DNA of 64,000 bases from Planctomycetota bacterium. GTDB taxonomy: Bacteria > Planctomycetota > Planctomycetia > Planctomycetales > Planctomycetaceae. Positions 39,836 to 48,894 of this stretch are shown in pieces. Both the position numbers and the translations under genes were made by a program. Position 1 is the stretch's first letter, and every line of letters starts with the position of its first letter. Below the pieces are notes generated by a model. That model saw nothing but the letters and a program-made list of their open reading frames with translations. It had not been told where the DNA came from and ran no database searches. Location: positions 1 through 64,000 of the forward strand of contig JACTNB010000030.1 in assembly GCA_014584345.1 (NCBI GenBank), given 5' to 3'.

Positions 39836-40387
39836 CTACTGCTCCATCTTGCGAAAATCCGTGATAATCACTCCCGTCACCAGACTCTGATTCAATATTT
39901 TATTTGTTTCCTCGCGAATCTGCCGTTTGATCACGCTCAGGTAAGGATCGTTCAGTTCCTCGATTCCCGCATTGCGAATAATCGTAATGACCGACTGACG
40001 AATTTTGTTCTTATGATTCTTCCGCGCCTCGTTGAATTTTTCCGCCAGGTGGGTCGGCACCTCCATGTGCAAATTGAACGAAACATGAATCTCTCCCTGT
40101 TGCGAGAGGCTGTTCGTACTATTGAACGGGGGAGAAATGTCGATTTCCGTGGTACTGGTATCATCCAGATTTTCAGTCGCCAGGATGGCCGCATCGTTGG
40201 GATTTACCGCGACATTCTCCGAACGGCCAAAGAACAGGTAAATGACCAGAAACTGGACAATCATCACCACGACAAGCAGTCCGGCGACGGCGGCAAACTT
40301 CAGCCAGAATCCAGTATTCGCGGGTGCTGCGACTGCAACCCCTGTTTCGGCTTCCTTTCCCTTGGCTTCCGCCACTTCACTTGCCAT
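39836..40387 (-). CDS. fliL: Flagellar basal body-associated protein FliL
   Basis: The 183-residue protein starts at 40387, where an AGGAGGT ribosome-binding site lies four bases upstream. It has a cytoplasmic stretch, one transmembrane helix (about 30-55) and a periplasmic domain with the FliL-like 'TDFRKMEQ' C-terminus. FliL sits with the stator and raises motor torque. An upstream start at 40453 adds only non-homologous residues. A six-base-pair stem-loop (40412-40430) lies just upstream of the ribosome-binding site. motB is the upstream neighbour. Confidence 0.88.
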   Translation of the reverse strand: MASEVAEAKGKEAETGVAVAAPANTGFWLKFAAVAGLLVVVMIVQFLVIYLFFGRSENVAVNPNDAAILATENLDDTSTTEIDISPPFNSTNSLSQQGEIHVSFNLHMEVPTHLAEKFNEARKNHKNKIRQSVITIIRNAGIEELNDPYLSVIKRQIREETNKILNQSLVTGVIITDFRKMEQ

Positions 40388-40568
40388 GGCTACCTCCTTG
40401 ACCTTGGCCGAGCCGCTGTAAAAAAGCGGCGGCAAAAAATACAATTTCTGCAATCAAACAGGGTAAAACCGGGCTGAGTCCCTTCCTCGGGCCACTCAAG
40501 AGTCGGTACTGCACACCCGCAGACGCCCCAGTTTACCCAGAACTCCTGTGCGGCGAGTCGATCGGAGT

Positions 40569-41300
40569 TCAGCGCTTTATATACGCGTCAATCAAAAACA
40601 CGTCAACCCGATGATTGCTGGCGATTGCACGGGAGTCGCGCGTCAGCAGTCGCGGCTCCGTCTCTCCCGCAGCACTCACAATCAGCCGTGCCGCCGGCAG
40701 GTTCTGAACCTGTACAAAATAATTTGCCACGGCTTGCGCGCGGGCAAAAGAGAGGGCAAACGCATCTGCGTACGGGCTGTCCGGAGGAAGCGGCTCGGGC
40801 GAGGCATGCCCTCGGATGCAAATCAGATTCGGGCGATTCCTCACGACTTCCGCCAGAATTTCCAGATTTTCGATGACGGCTGCGTTCAATTCCGCGGAAA
40901 AGGGCTCGAACATGGCCGGCCCGCCAATGGTCACAACGGTCCCCTGATTGATCCGGTTGACCGCATCGAATTTGCCCACGTTCCCGGCGGCATCGCGACT
41001 GCGTTTCTTGACCCCATCCTCGGAACGGTTTCCCGATGACTTCATCTGGGAAAAAAAGCTGTTTTCCTGCAGCGATTTCCCGGGCACGCCGCTGTTCATG
41101 GAGGAGGTCGCGCCGAAACGTTCCTGCAAGGCATCCAGCATAGCGCGCAGCTGGCCGTCCTTCTTCATTTCGCTCAGGGAGACCAGCATGATGAAGAACG
41201 TCAGCAACAGAGACATCATATCGCCATAGGTCACAACCCACTCGGGAACGCCGGGGGGAGCCTCATCGGCAGGAGCTTTCTGTTTTCCCTTCGCCATCAT
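40569..41300 (-). CDS. motB: Flagellar motor protein MotB
   Basis: The 243-residue protein has the proton-channel aspartate D27 in 'VVTYGDMMSLLLTFFIMLVSLSEM' in the single transmembrane helix. A linker and a C-terminal OmpA-like domain follow ('ICIRGHASPEP...SFARAQAVANYFVQ', 'NHRVDVFLID'). MotB binds the wall through this domain and, with MotA, forms the ion-driven stator. Tandem ATGs at 41300 and 41297 are both possible. The 171-bp gap to motA contains a REP-like element. Confidence 0.95.
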   Translation of the reverse strand: MMAKGKQKAPADEAPPGVPEWVVTYGDMMSLLLTFFIMLVSLSEMKKDGQLRAMLDALQERFGATSSMNSGVPGKSLQENSFFSQMKSSGNRSEDGVKKRSRDAAGNVGKFDAVNRINQGTVVTIGGPAMFEPFSAELNAAVIENLEILAEVVRNRPNLICIRGHASPEPLPPDSPYADAFALSFARAQAVANYFVQVQNLPAARLIVSAAGETEPRLLTRDSRAIASNHRVDVFLIDAYIKR

Positions 41301-41428
41301 TCCCTCCCGGTACAGGATTCCCCGGGCACACGAGTGGCCCGATACGGGTTAAACCGGATTTCCCGCACGGTCAACAACTCAGGATTGCTGACTCCGACGA
41401 ACGTTTGCTTTGCTATTATTTAGTTTCA

Positions 41429-41463
41429 GGGCTGTGTGCCCCGGGCTTGGCCAATGGCACCCC
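41429..41463. repeat. REP-like palindrome, family T, copy 1
   Basis: The core is GCTGTGTGCC, then a palindromic 'GGGCTTGGCCAATGGCACCC'-type stretch. Related copies are at 47772-47807, 48101-48125 (opposite orientation) and 51175-51210. It lies in the motA-motB gap. Confidence 0.55.
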
Positions 41464-41471
41464 TGCTGTTA

Positions 41472-42251
41472 TCAGGCAGCCTCTTTATCTTCGTTGCGGC
41501 GCTGGTTGACGGGCAAGAACGTACTCAGTTTCTGTTCGAGCACGCGTGGGTTATCTCCATCCTGAATGGACAAAATACCCCGTACGATAACTTCTCGCAC
41601 TTCAAGTTCCCGTTTGCTGTAATACCCCAGTTTGTCTGCAAAGGGGAGAAAGACGATGTTGGAAATCATCGCGCCGTACAAGGTGGTGATCAGGGCCACG
41701 GCCATCCCCGGGCCGATCGCCGCCGGATCATCCATATTCCCCAGCATGATGATCAGCCCCATCAACGTGCCTATCATGCCGAACGCGGGAGCGTAACGTC
41801 CCCCGGTTTCCATCAAGGATTTCCCGGTTTTGTGCCGGGAGGCCACCGCCTCCATTTCGGAACGGAGTACGGCCTCCATCAATTCGGAATCGGTCCCGTC
41901 AACGGCCATTTGTATTCCCAGCAGGATGAACGGATCGGCAATTTCCTCCGTTTTCCCTTCCAGTGCCAGGATCCCGTCTCGCCGCGCGATTTCGGAAAAT
42001 TCGACCAGTTGCCGAATCACCGGTTTCAAATCGGGAACCGACGGCTTGATGACCTTTTTTATCACGCCGGGAATCAGGAACAGTGCTCCAAACGGAAAGG
42101 CAATGCAGATGGCGGCTATGGCCCCACCAATCACAACCAGGGCCGAAGCCGTATCCCAGAAGGACGACAAGGAACCACCCGGCGCAAGCAGGATCGCCAG
42201 GATCATCAGTCCATTTGCGAGAAACAATCCTCCGATTGTCGCCTTGTCCAT
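41472..42251 (-). CDS. motA: Flagellar motor protein MotA
   Basis: The 259-residue protein has four hydrophobic helices and the conserved 'GGRYAPAFGMIGTLMGLIIMLGNMDDPAAIGPGMAVALITTLYG', which holds the Pro residue and TM3/TM4 of the MotA channel. Its cytoplasmic loop contains charged residues that contact FliG. The ATG at 42251 is preferred; a TTG at 42263 is also in frame. It lies between flbD and motB inside the hook/basal-body locus. Confidence 0.95.
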   Translation of the reverse strand: MDKATIGGLFLANGLMILAILLAPGGSLSSFWDTASALVVIGGAIAAICIAFPFGALFLIPGVIKKVIKPSVPDLKPVIRQLVEFSEIARRDGILALEGKTEEIADPFILLGIQMAVDGTDSELMEAVLRSEMEAVASRHKTGKSLMETGGRYAPAFGMIGTLMGLIIMLGNMDDPAAIGPGMAVALITTLYGAMISNIVFLPFADKLGYYSKRELEVREVIVRGILSIQDGDNPRVLEQKLSTFLPVNQRRNEDKEAA

Positions 42252-42314
42252 GACTCTTTCCAACCTTTACACACTTCGCGAACGGTTCTGGCGGAATCGC
42301 ACCCCATTCCGTTG

Positions 42315-42527
42315 TCAGAGGTCTCCCTGCCCGGACAACCCCGGAATCGTCCGAATCGCCCGCGAATACTCCAGGCATCTTCGCACGACTTCGTCCGGCG
42401 TCTCGCGCACAATCACCCGATCTTCCGTCGTCAGCGTGATGAAGGTATCGGGGCGACTTTCCACGAACTGAATCAGGTTCGCGTTCAACACGAACTCTTC
42501 GCCGTTCAGTTTGGTCAGTTTGATCAT
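42315..42527 (-). CDS. flbD: FlbD-family flagellar protein
   Basis: The 70-residue protein begins MIKLTKLNGEEFVLNANLIQ, the standard FlbD opening ('NGxxfxLNxxxIxxIExxPDTxItL'), and has 'ESRPDTFITLTTEDRVIVRETPDEVV'. This family is found next to flgE and motA in many flagellar operons, as here; the role is not well established. It is complete and of usual length. Confidence 0.9.
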   Translation of the reverse strand: MIKLTKLNGEEFVLNANLIQFVESRPDTFITLTTEDRVIVRETPDEVVRRCLEYSRAIRTIPGLSGQGDL

Positions 42528-42582
42528 TCCCGCACCCTCCCCCTGCCCGATCCACGCTCACGCCCGGGCAAGGCCCGCCAGA

Positions 42583-44298
42583 TTATCTCCCCAGCAACAG
42601 CAGTTCGTCCACCAGTCGCTGAACCGAATCGATCACCCGGGCATTGCCCCGATAATTCGTGGACGCCACGATCAGATCGACCAGATTCCGCCCGATATCC
42701 GTGTTCGAAAGTTCGACGGAACCGGCCCGGATCGACCCTGCCCCAAAGTTCCCGGGCGTTACCAGGAAGGGTGTCCCGGAACTGACCCCTTCGATGTAAT
42801 TCGTGCCACCATTCTCCAGCAATCCCTGGGGATTCGAAAACCGCGCCAGCACGATCTGTCCCAGGGTTCGAATAATCCCGTTGTCGAAAATTCCGTTAAT
42901 CACCCCGGTTTCATCAATCACGAACCGCGACAGCGAACCGGGACTCGAACCATCCTGGGAATTCAGCGTCATGGCCGAACCACCAGCCGACGTTGAAATC
43001 CCCGACATCTTGCTGAAATCGATCGTGATCTGCATCGGGCTGATCGCCGCGGTATCGTTGCGGTCGATCGAAAATTGCTGGATCCCTCCCCCCGAGATCT
43101 TCCCTTCGCTGTCAAATGTGAACGTCCCATCTCCCACGACAATGTCGGCATCGCTGTCGTCGAAGCTCTCCAGGAAATATCGAAACGTGGTCGATGTCGA
43201 GTCCTGGGATTCCAGGTAGGTGGTCAACTTCACGTTGACCGACTGCCCCAGCGAGTCGTAAACGATGAAGTCGGTAATCGCGCTATGCCCGTCGGCAGAC
43301 TGCTGTTTCAGGAAGGGGAGGTTGACCGTGGTATTACCGGATCCCGAGCTGATCACCAGGTCGCCCAGCGAGATCGAAAGATCGTTCACCGTACCGCGAT
43401 TTCCGACAACCTCGATCTGCCCGGCGGCGTTCAGGCGGACTTGCGGATCAACACCCCCTTCCTGCGGGACCGTCCCACCGCTGTGAATTCCCATCGTCTG
43501 ATCCATCAGCGTCATGAGTTCGCTCAAGCTCGTCGTGGCGGAGACGGTCAACGTCTGAGGTTCGAGTACACGCCCCCCCTTGCGCGGGGTAAAGGTCAGT
43601 TCATCTCCCTCCGCGAACAGGGGTGTCGCATCTCCCTCTACATATAGCGAGGTCAACAATGTGGCGTTCGTCGCGGGATCGGCCGCGAATGTACTACTGG
43701 CCGCCGAGGAAAGAGAGACCTGTGTCTGCAATAATGACCCCTGGGTCGCCGCATCGGCTGTAGACAGAAGCGCTCCGCCAATCTGCACGTTCCGTGTCTG
43801 CTGGGCAATGACCAGATCGCCCAATGGAATCGTGATGTCCTCGAGTTGGGTCGTAATCAGGTTGAAGTCCTGGTCGACGCCATAACCCTGCACCCGCAAG
43901 CCATCGAGTGACACCAGGGTGTCCTCGCTGCTGAGGTTGAAATTTCCCGCCCGCGTGTACATCACACCGTTATTTCCCTCGACAATAAAAAATCCATCTC
44001 CCTGAATGGCCAGATCGGAGGGACTCGTCGAGTTTGTGATGCTGCCCTGCGAAAAATCCTTGATGATCGCGGTGGAGGTGGCCCCCAGACCGATCTGCCG
44101 GGGATTTGTTCCCCCGTTATCGGCAGAGGGGCGCGAACCAACCGAGAGGGTTCGCGATAGCTGTGTCTGAAACAGGACCGAGGACGACTTGAACCCATTC
44201 GTTCCCGCGTTCGCAATGTTATTGCCGAGCACGTCGATGGTCTGTTCGTTCAAGGCCAGACCATTCAAGGAAGTCGTAAGCGCGGATGTTAATCCCAT
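42583..44298 (-). CDS. flgE: Flagellar hook protein FlgE
   Basis: The 571-residue protein has the N-terminal axial motif 'MGLTSALTTSLNGLALNEQTIDVLGNNIANAGTNGFK' and 'AIQGDGFFIVEGNNGVMYTRAGNF'. The C-terminal helix has 'ELSNTDIGRNLVDLIVASTNYRGNARVIDSVQRLVDELL'. It polymerises outside the outer membrane into the hook. It is longer than enterobacterial FlgE (about 400 residues); the extra length is in the variable mid domains. flbD lies downstream, flgD upstream. Confidence 0.95.
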   Translation of the reverse strand: MGLTSALTTSLNGLALNEQTIDVLGNNIANAGTNGFKSSSVLFQTQLSRTLSVGSRPSADNGGTNPRQIGLGATSTAIIKDFSQGSITNSTSPSDLAIQGDGFFIVEGNNGVMYTRAGNFNLSSEDTLVSLDGLRVQGYGVDQDFNLITTQLEDITIPLGDLVIAQQTRNVQIGGALLSTADAATQGSLLQTQVSLSSAASSTFAADPATNATLLTSLYVEGDATPLFAEGDELTFTPRKGGRVLEPQTLTVSATTSLSELMTLMDQTMGIHSGGTVPQEGGVDPQVRLNAAGQIEVVGNRGTVNDLSISLGDLVISSGSGNTTVNLPFLKQQSADGHSAITDFIVYDSLGQSVNVKLTTYLESQDSTSTTFRYFLESFDDSDADIVVGDGTFTFDSEGKISGGGIQQFSIDRNDTAAISPMQITIDFSKMSGISTSAGGSAMTLNSQDGSSPGSLSRFVIDETGVINGIFDNGIIRTLGQIVLARFSNPQGLLENGGTNYIEGVSSGTPFLVTPGNFGAGSIRAGSVELSNTDIGRNLVDLIVASTNYRGNARVIDSVQRLVDELLLLGR

Positions 44299-44556
44299 CG
44301 TATCCCCCCCATTGTTTCATCCATGAAAAGCGTTTCGTCCCGGAAACGCCCGGTAATCCCCTCCACGGCCATCAGGGCGCGGAATTCCACGCACACCGAA
44401 GCCTGGACGGCATCTGTCCATTTCCTACTATCGGCACAAGCCGACGGATTTCCCCACGACAAACAGAGTTCCCCTCATTTTCCCCGTCCCCCTCGCTCTC
44501 ATCGATTTCACTGGCCAACCCGCATTTTTCACGAGTTGGGCACATTGAACAGCGGA

Positions 44557-45027
44557 TCAATTCCCCGAGGCCACTCTCTCGATTTTTTCAACCGGCACTT
44601 CATCTTCCCCAATGCCAACATACGCCTTTCCATCCCGCAGCACCGCCCGATCGACAATTCCTTCGATTGTCTTCGATGGAATCAACACATCCCCCGCTGT
44701 CCGTTCCAGGGATTCCCCGGTCACCTGATGCCCAATCAGCGCGGCTGCCGACGAGGCAAATGAAGCCGTGGCGGAACTGTTTTGACTGGTCGCCAGCGAC
44801 TCCAGCAACTCCTCCAGCTTGATGCTGGATTGCAGGGATCGCATCTGGGAAATTTGCCCCAGCAATTCCTCGTTACTGGTCGGCTCGGTCGGATCCTGAT
44901 TCTGCAACTGGGCAATCATCAGTTTCAGAAATGCTTCAGGATCCAACGCATTGAAGCCCGTTTTGCTGGCATCCACGATGGGAATGGTTTCCCCCGAGGG
45001 ACTGAGCACGCTACCAATTGCCGACAT
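44557..45027 (-). CDS. flgD: Flagellar hook cap protein FlgD
   Basis: The 156-residue protein has 'DPEAFLKLMIAQLQNQDPTEPTSNEELLGQISQMRSLQSSIKLEELLESL', the FlgD N-terminal signature. A C-terminal beta part ('ALIGHQVTGESLERTAGDVLIPSKTIEGIVDRAVLRDGKAYV') follows. It is shorter than the usual 220-230 residues, lacking much of the central Tudor/FnIII region. It caps the growing hook. A 258-bp gap of unclear content separates it from flgE. Confidence 0.92.
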   Translation of the reverse strand: MSAIGSVLSPSGETIPIVDASKTGFNALDPEAFLKLMIAQLQNQDPTEPTSNEELLGQISQMRSLQSSIKLEELLESLATSQNSSATASFASSAAALIGHQVTGESLERTAGDVLIPSKTIEGIVDRAVLRDGKAYVGIGEDEVPVEKIERVASGN

Positions 45028-45109
45028 ATTCTAACTCCCATTTCTCCAGTCGCTGTCTCGAAAGCGAACGTTGTCCCGTCCGATGGCGACAGCAGTTTTT
45101 TCTTCAAGT

Positions 45110-46828
45110 TCAAACCTGAATATCCATTTCACCTGCCGGATACACTCTCGCGCTCCGCGGTTTCCCGGAGCGTTCCACGAACGATCGATCCTCGCTGGTT
45201 TCACTTTCGGTTCCGCTTTCTTCCCGGTCCGCCTGATCCTGCTCTTCCGAGGACCGTTGCCGACCCGATGTCTGTTCCTGCTCCTGATCCGCAAGTTGAT
45301 CGTTGATCTCCACCTCGATGTTTTCCAGCTTGATCCCCTGCCCCTGCAATGCGTCGCGCAGCAGATGCATTTGTTCCAGGATCAGTGTTTTGACGGAGGC
45401 CATTTCCACTTCCAGACGTGCGGTGATCTGCCCGGATTGACGCCCCACTTCGATCTGCAGTGTTCCCAATTCCGGTGGATTCAAGCGTATTTTCAGGGTC
45501 TTTCCGGTATCGCCCGCCTGTTGCACGTACGCGGCCAGTTTCTTGGAAAAATCGACTTTGCCAACATCCAGCGTCAACGCCTCGGACGAAGTGGCCCCCT
45601 TTTCCTGTACCGGCAGGGGGTTGGTGCCACGCACATTTTCCCACCCGTCACCCAGGGGGCGGAGTTCGGAAACGAGCCCCGCGACTTCCTTTTGCTCCGC
45701 GCTGGGCATCCGATCCGACCGGTTCTCCGCCAGAACTTCAATTTCTCCGTTCTGGATCACCGGACGATTCCCTGTATTCAAGGGGGCCGCGTCTCCGACC
45801 GTGACGTGCGGTGGCAGGATATCAACGGATGGTTCAGGTTCTGTGAAATGCGAGGTTTCGACCGACTTTTCTACTGTTGGGAGGGGTGTCGCCACCTCGG
45901 CCTTGTGTACTTCCTGAGTCTCCTGTTTGAGTTGCACTGCACCGACGATACCCGCATCCTTCAAGAGTTCATGAGGGGGCGGGACGTCGATACTCACCCC
46001 TTCAACATCGTCGATGACAACCGGGAGATCGCTTCCAGGCAGAGTATCTCCTTCCGCGGAAACATCCTGCCAGGCCTGTCGAAACACCTGCGGAACTTGA
46101 CGTAATGCCTCCTCGGTGGATTGCCGTTGATTGTCTGGCAGGGAGGGCATATCCCCGTTGGCCGAATCTTGAGTGAGTCCCCCCTTTCCCAGGCCAATTT
46201 GAGACAGATGCCTGCTCAGTTCGAGCGGCGCCTGACCGGGCTTGGCCCCCCCTTCATCCACCGGGCGGGCGTTTTCGGGGGGATCATCGAGTGCCTGGTT
46301 CTCCTCCACGGTGAGTGCCGAGAAGGACAACAACTCCACGTCCTCCGGGGAGTACCCGTCCGCGGTATCCACCTCCAGTCCCACCCATTCCGGGAGCGGA
46401 GATTCCTGCTCAATCAAGGGTGTAACCAGAGACGGAACAATACCCTGCTCCAATGGAGAATTACTTGCGGTGACATCCTCCGCGGGAGGGTTCGCGGCCT
46501 CCTTACCCTGGACTGACATTTTCTCGGCAGGCTGCGTTACTCCTGCCGAAGCAGGCTTTTCATTGACCACCTTCGAGCCCTGGTCAGCCGCGAACGTTCC
46601 GGTCGATGTATTTTTTCCAGGCTGCTCCGTGGCTGGTCCACGCCTGGAAGATGCCGGAGCGCGACTGGAACGATTTCGCAACTGATCAGCAAACGCAGGC
46701 TGAATTCGCGAATCCCCCGGACTGCTCAGCGGCGCGCGGGCTTGTTCTGGCTTGTTGACGACATCCTGTCGTGGCACAAGGCTAAGTCGGGATATTAATT
46801 CCGTGGGAGGCGTCATCCGTGAGCCCAT
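45110..46828 (-). CDS. fliK: Flagellar hook-length control protein FliK
   Basis: The 572-residue protein has a long, low-complexity, Pro/Glu/Ser-rich N-terminal part and the FliK C-terminal domain at about 440-520. That domain contains 'LKIRLNPPELGTLQIEV' and 'ARLEVEMASVKTLILEQMHLLRDALQGQGIKLENIEVEI', characteristic of FliK. A final acidic tail of about 50 residues follows. It is exported and acts as a ruler, talking to FlhB to stop hook growth. No strong ribosome-binding site precedes the ATG; an ATG at 46816 is an alternative. Confidence 0.92.
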   Translation of the reverse strand: MGSRMTPPTELISRLSLVPRQDVVNKPEQARAPLSSPGDSRIQPAFADQLRNRSSRAPASSRRGPATEQPGKNTSTGTFAADQGSKVVNEKPASAGVTQPAEKMSVQGKEAANPPAEDVTASNSPLEQGIVPSLVTPLIEQESPLPEWVGLEVDTADGYSPEDVELLSFSALTVEENQALDDPPENARPVDEGGAKPGQAPLELSRHLSQIGLGKGGLTQDSANGDMPSLPDNQRQSTEEALRQVPQVFRQAWQDVSAEGDTLPGSDLPVVIDDVEGVSIDVPPPHELLKDAGIVGAVQLKQETQEVHKAEVATPLPTVEKSVETSHFTEPEPSVDILPPHVTVGDAAPLNTGNRPVIQNGEIEVLAENRSDRMPSAEQKEVAGLVSELRPLGDGWENVRGTNPLPVQEKGATSSEALTLDVGKVDFSKKLAAYVQQAGDTGKTLKIRLNPPELGTLQIEVGRQSGQITARLEVEMASVKTLILEQMHLLRDALQGQGIKLENIEVEINDQLADQEQEQTSGRQRSSEEQDQADREESGTESETSEDRSFVERSGKPRSARVYPAGEMDIQV

Positions 46829-46984
46829 TCTTAATTTGACATCATCGACGTAACAGTGATCGGTCGCCCTCTACTGAAACCCCTCCGTCAGGTTTGGCCT
46901 GCGGGATCGATTTTCCTGTCAACCGTGCCCGCTGGAAATCCAGCCAATCGGCTCCGAGGGAACCTGTTTCTTCCGTCAAGGACG

Positions 46985-47734
46985 TCAGCGTGTGTCGTTT
47001 TTCTCCGGGCCCGCTTCGCGAACAGCTTGCCGGGCATTTTCGACCGGCTGAATCAAGGGATCGCCCCGGTAAATGGCCTTGTATATCTCTTCGGCTTTTT
47101 CCACGCGCATGTTCGGATCTTTCCCGGCAATTCTTTGGCGAAACTGGTCCAAAATCTTGGCTGCCTCCTTTTCAGGCATTCCCTTGATCAATATCACCGC
47201 ATCCTCGGTCGGTAAGGACAACAGTTTTTCCACTGCGGATTCTGGATCCATCTTCAACAGGATACCACGGGCCTGAGCCGTCGCTTCCGCGATCAGGTTA
47301 TCCCGTTCCGACTGTAATTCCTCCCGAAAAGCCTTCTTTAATTGCTCCAGTTGACGACGTTCGTTCAAGACAAATCGCGTCTGGTCATCAATCGCCTGTT
47401 TCAGTACGGACAGTTCACTTTCCCGCGCGGAGATCCCCAGGATGCGTTCGACGCGTTGTTTTTCCAACTGCTGAAACGACGCCATCTGTTCGGGTTCGTC
47501 TTCGCGATTCAACTCGCTGGGGCGCGGTTCGCCCTTGAGAATCGCCAGGATTTCCTTGCCGGATTCATCCGTCAAATTCCCTTGTCCCCAGGTGTAGGCC
47601 AGCACCAGCGACAGGGTAAGCAGTGTCGCGGTACTGAAGATTGCAATCACCGTGCCCAGAATTCGCAACACTGGGGTATCTCCTCGGATTCCTGAAGACT
47701 CTTGTCCCGTGAAGAACTCCTGCTGCTCCAGCAC
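46985..47734 (-). CDS. YlxF/MotE-like flagellar protein (MgtE N-terminal-like domain)
   Basis: A GTG start yields 249 residues: a hydrophobic segment at about 25-48, then a coiled coil (about 85-155, 'LSVLKQAIDDQTRFVLNERRQLEQLKKAFREELQSERD'). A compact domain with 'LKMDPESAVEKLLSLPTEDAVILIKGMPEKEAAKILDQF' follows, resembling the MgtE_N/FliG-middle fold. Proteins of this layout sit between fliJ and fliK in several phyla (ylxF in Bacillus; MotE in Rhizobia, a chaperone of periplasmic motor parts). The signal-anchor layout suggests a periplasmic or inner-membrane coiled-coil protein. The exact role is inferred from position. Confidence 0.75.
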   Translation of the reverse strand: MLEQQEFFTGQESSGIRGDTPVLRILGTVIAIFSTATLLTLSLVLAYTWGQGNLTDESGKEILAILKGEPRPSELNREDEPEQMASFQQLEKQRVERILGISARESELSVLKQAIDDQTRFVLNERRQLEQLKKAFREELQSERDNLIAEATAQARGILLKMDPESAVEKLLSLPTEDAVILIKGMPEKEAAKILDQFRQRIAGKDPNMRVEKAEEIYKAIYRGDPLIQPVENARQAVREAGPEKNDTR

Positions 47735-47771
47735 GATCGAAGTCGTTCTGGTGGTCTGTCACAGTTTTTTT

Positions 47772-47807
47772 TCGGGCTGTATGCCATGGGCCGGATCAGC
47801 GGCACCC
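47772..47807. repeat. REP-like palindrome, family T, copy 2
   Basis: It resembles copy 1 (41429) in GGGCTGTATGCC and a following GGCACCCGA end, with the central palindrome diverged. Confidence 0.4.
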
Positions 47808-48100
47808 GAATTTCCAAGCCCGACAATGCCCTGGGCATCGGAACGGCCCTTTTAACCCCTCCAAACCTGCAGGTTATTGTCACCCACGCATGCCGGGGAA
47901 ACATGTATGGGCATCGACTCCCCACTACAGTTACCCCGAATTCCAGCACCGCGCATGCTCGGGGAGAACATCACATTTCTTCTCATCGACCGCGTAACCG
48001 GCAAAACTGGAATCTTTTCACTGATTTCACCAACCCGCTACCGCGCATGCCACAGATTCCGCCAGTCCTTTCGGGTTGCTCGGCATCAGGGAGATATCCC

Positions 48101-48125
48101 TGGCCTGGCCAGTGGCGCACAGCTC
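48101..48125. repeat. REP-like palindrome, family T, copy 3 (inverted)
   Basis: TGGCCTGGCCAGTGGCGCACAG ends in AGCTC; its reverse complement reads GAGCTGTGCGCCACTGGCC, matching the family core in opposite orientation. Confidence 0.5.
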
Positions 48126-48285
48126 AAAAGCAAATATGCCACAAAGCAATCGTGCGGCCGAAACTGGCGGGCCTGTTAAATTGCCTTCACGAGAAACACC
48201 GCCCTGGAGCCGTGACTGTATTGATCGCGGAGGCAACTTGCCACGTTATGATGGGGTTCGTTTGCTTCCTGGATACCACAGAAAA

Positions 48286-48310
48286 GGTACGCAGAGCGTA
48301 CCTTATGAAC
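48286..48310. repeat. Palindromic REP-like element, family G, copy 3
   Basis: The bases GGTACGCAGAGCGTACC (48286-48302) form a perfect 7-bp inverted repeat with loop AGA, followed by TTATGAAC. It lies 13 bp from the fliJ stop codon. Confidence 0.65.
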
Positions 48311-48322
48311 AATTCAAGCTGC

Positions 48323-48769
48323 TCAGTGCTCGCGCAGCGAATTCACGGACCAGGATTCGTGCAATTCCAGTTCCTCGCGTTTGCGCGCCTGCTGCTGGTG
48401 GACCAGCAATCGTTTGTCTCGCAGTTTTTCCAAAGCCTTGACGGCCTTGTCCGCCTGAACAACAGCCTGGCGGCATAAATCCAATTGCTGCAGGATGCGT
48501 TGTTCCTGCAAATCCAGCCCCCGCTGCTGCACGTCCAGTTGCGTCATGTAATATCGGGAAGCAGCCGCGTGGGAAATATCGATGCGACCACTCTCGCTCC
48601 GTTGCCGAAGTTCACTTTCCACGGATTCCCGCTCGGCTCGGAGTTCTGCTCGCTGATCCTGGCATGTTGCCTGCTCTGCCAACACTTCCGCCAGGAGTTG
48701 CCGACATTGATCCAACTGATGCTGGCGGTAAGTCAACAGGGCCTCGAGTTCAAATCGAAAGCGTATCAT
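48323..48769 (-). CDS. fliJ: Flagellar export chaperone FliJ
   Basis: The 148-residue protein is almost entirely alpha-helical and coiled-coil-like with Gln/Arg/Leu-rich heptads ('MIRFRFELEALLTYRQHQLDQCRQLLAEVLAEQ'). It is placed next to fliI. FliJ joins the FliI ATPase to the export gate. Sequence conservation is weak in this family; identification rests on position, length and coiled-coil nature. Confidence 0.82.
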   Translation of the reverse strand: MIRFRFELEALLTYRQHQLDQCRQLLAEVLAEQATCQDQRAELRAERESVESELRQRSESGRIDISHAAASRYYMTQLDVQQRGLDLQEQRILQQLDLCRQAVVQADKAVKALEKLRDKRLLVHQQQARKREELELHESWSVNSLREH

Positions 48770-48894
48770 GGCTCTGCCTGCTCTCTTGTTGCACGCGGTT
48801 CAACATCAATCAGTATCCCGGCACGAATGCCATACGAATGGCACGCACGCGTTCGGGCAATCCCTTTCGGGATCGAGAGGCCGCTAGCTGTCCT

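Larger units (their letters stand above)
47735..48322. other. Long repeat-bearing gap between fliJ and the YlxF/MotE-like gene
   Basis: This 588-bp gap in the flagellar operon has no convincing gene. It holds REP elements at 47772-47807, 48101-48125 and 48286-48310, plus two similar short tracts around 47886-47905 and 47950-47972 containing GCATGC followed by GGGGA. Such a long gap is atypical for this operon type. Confidence 0.6.
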
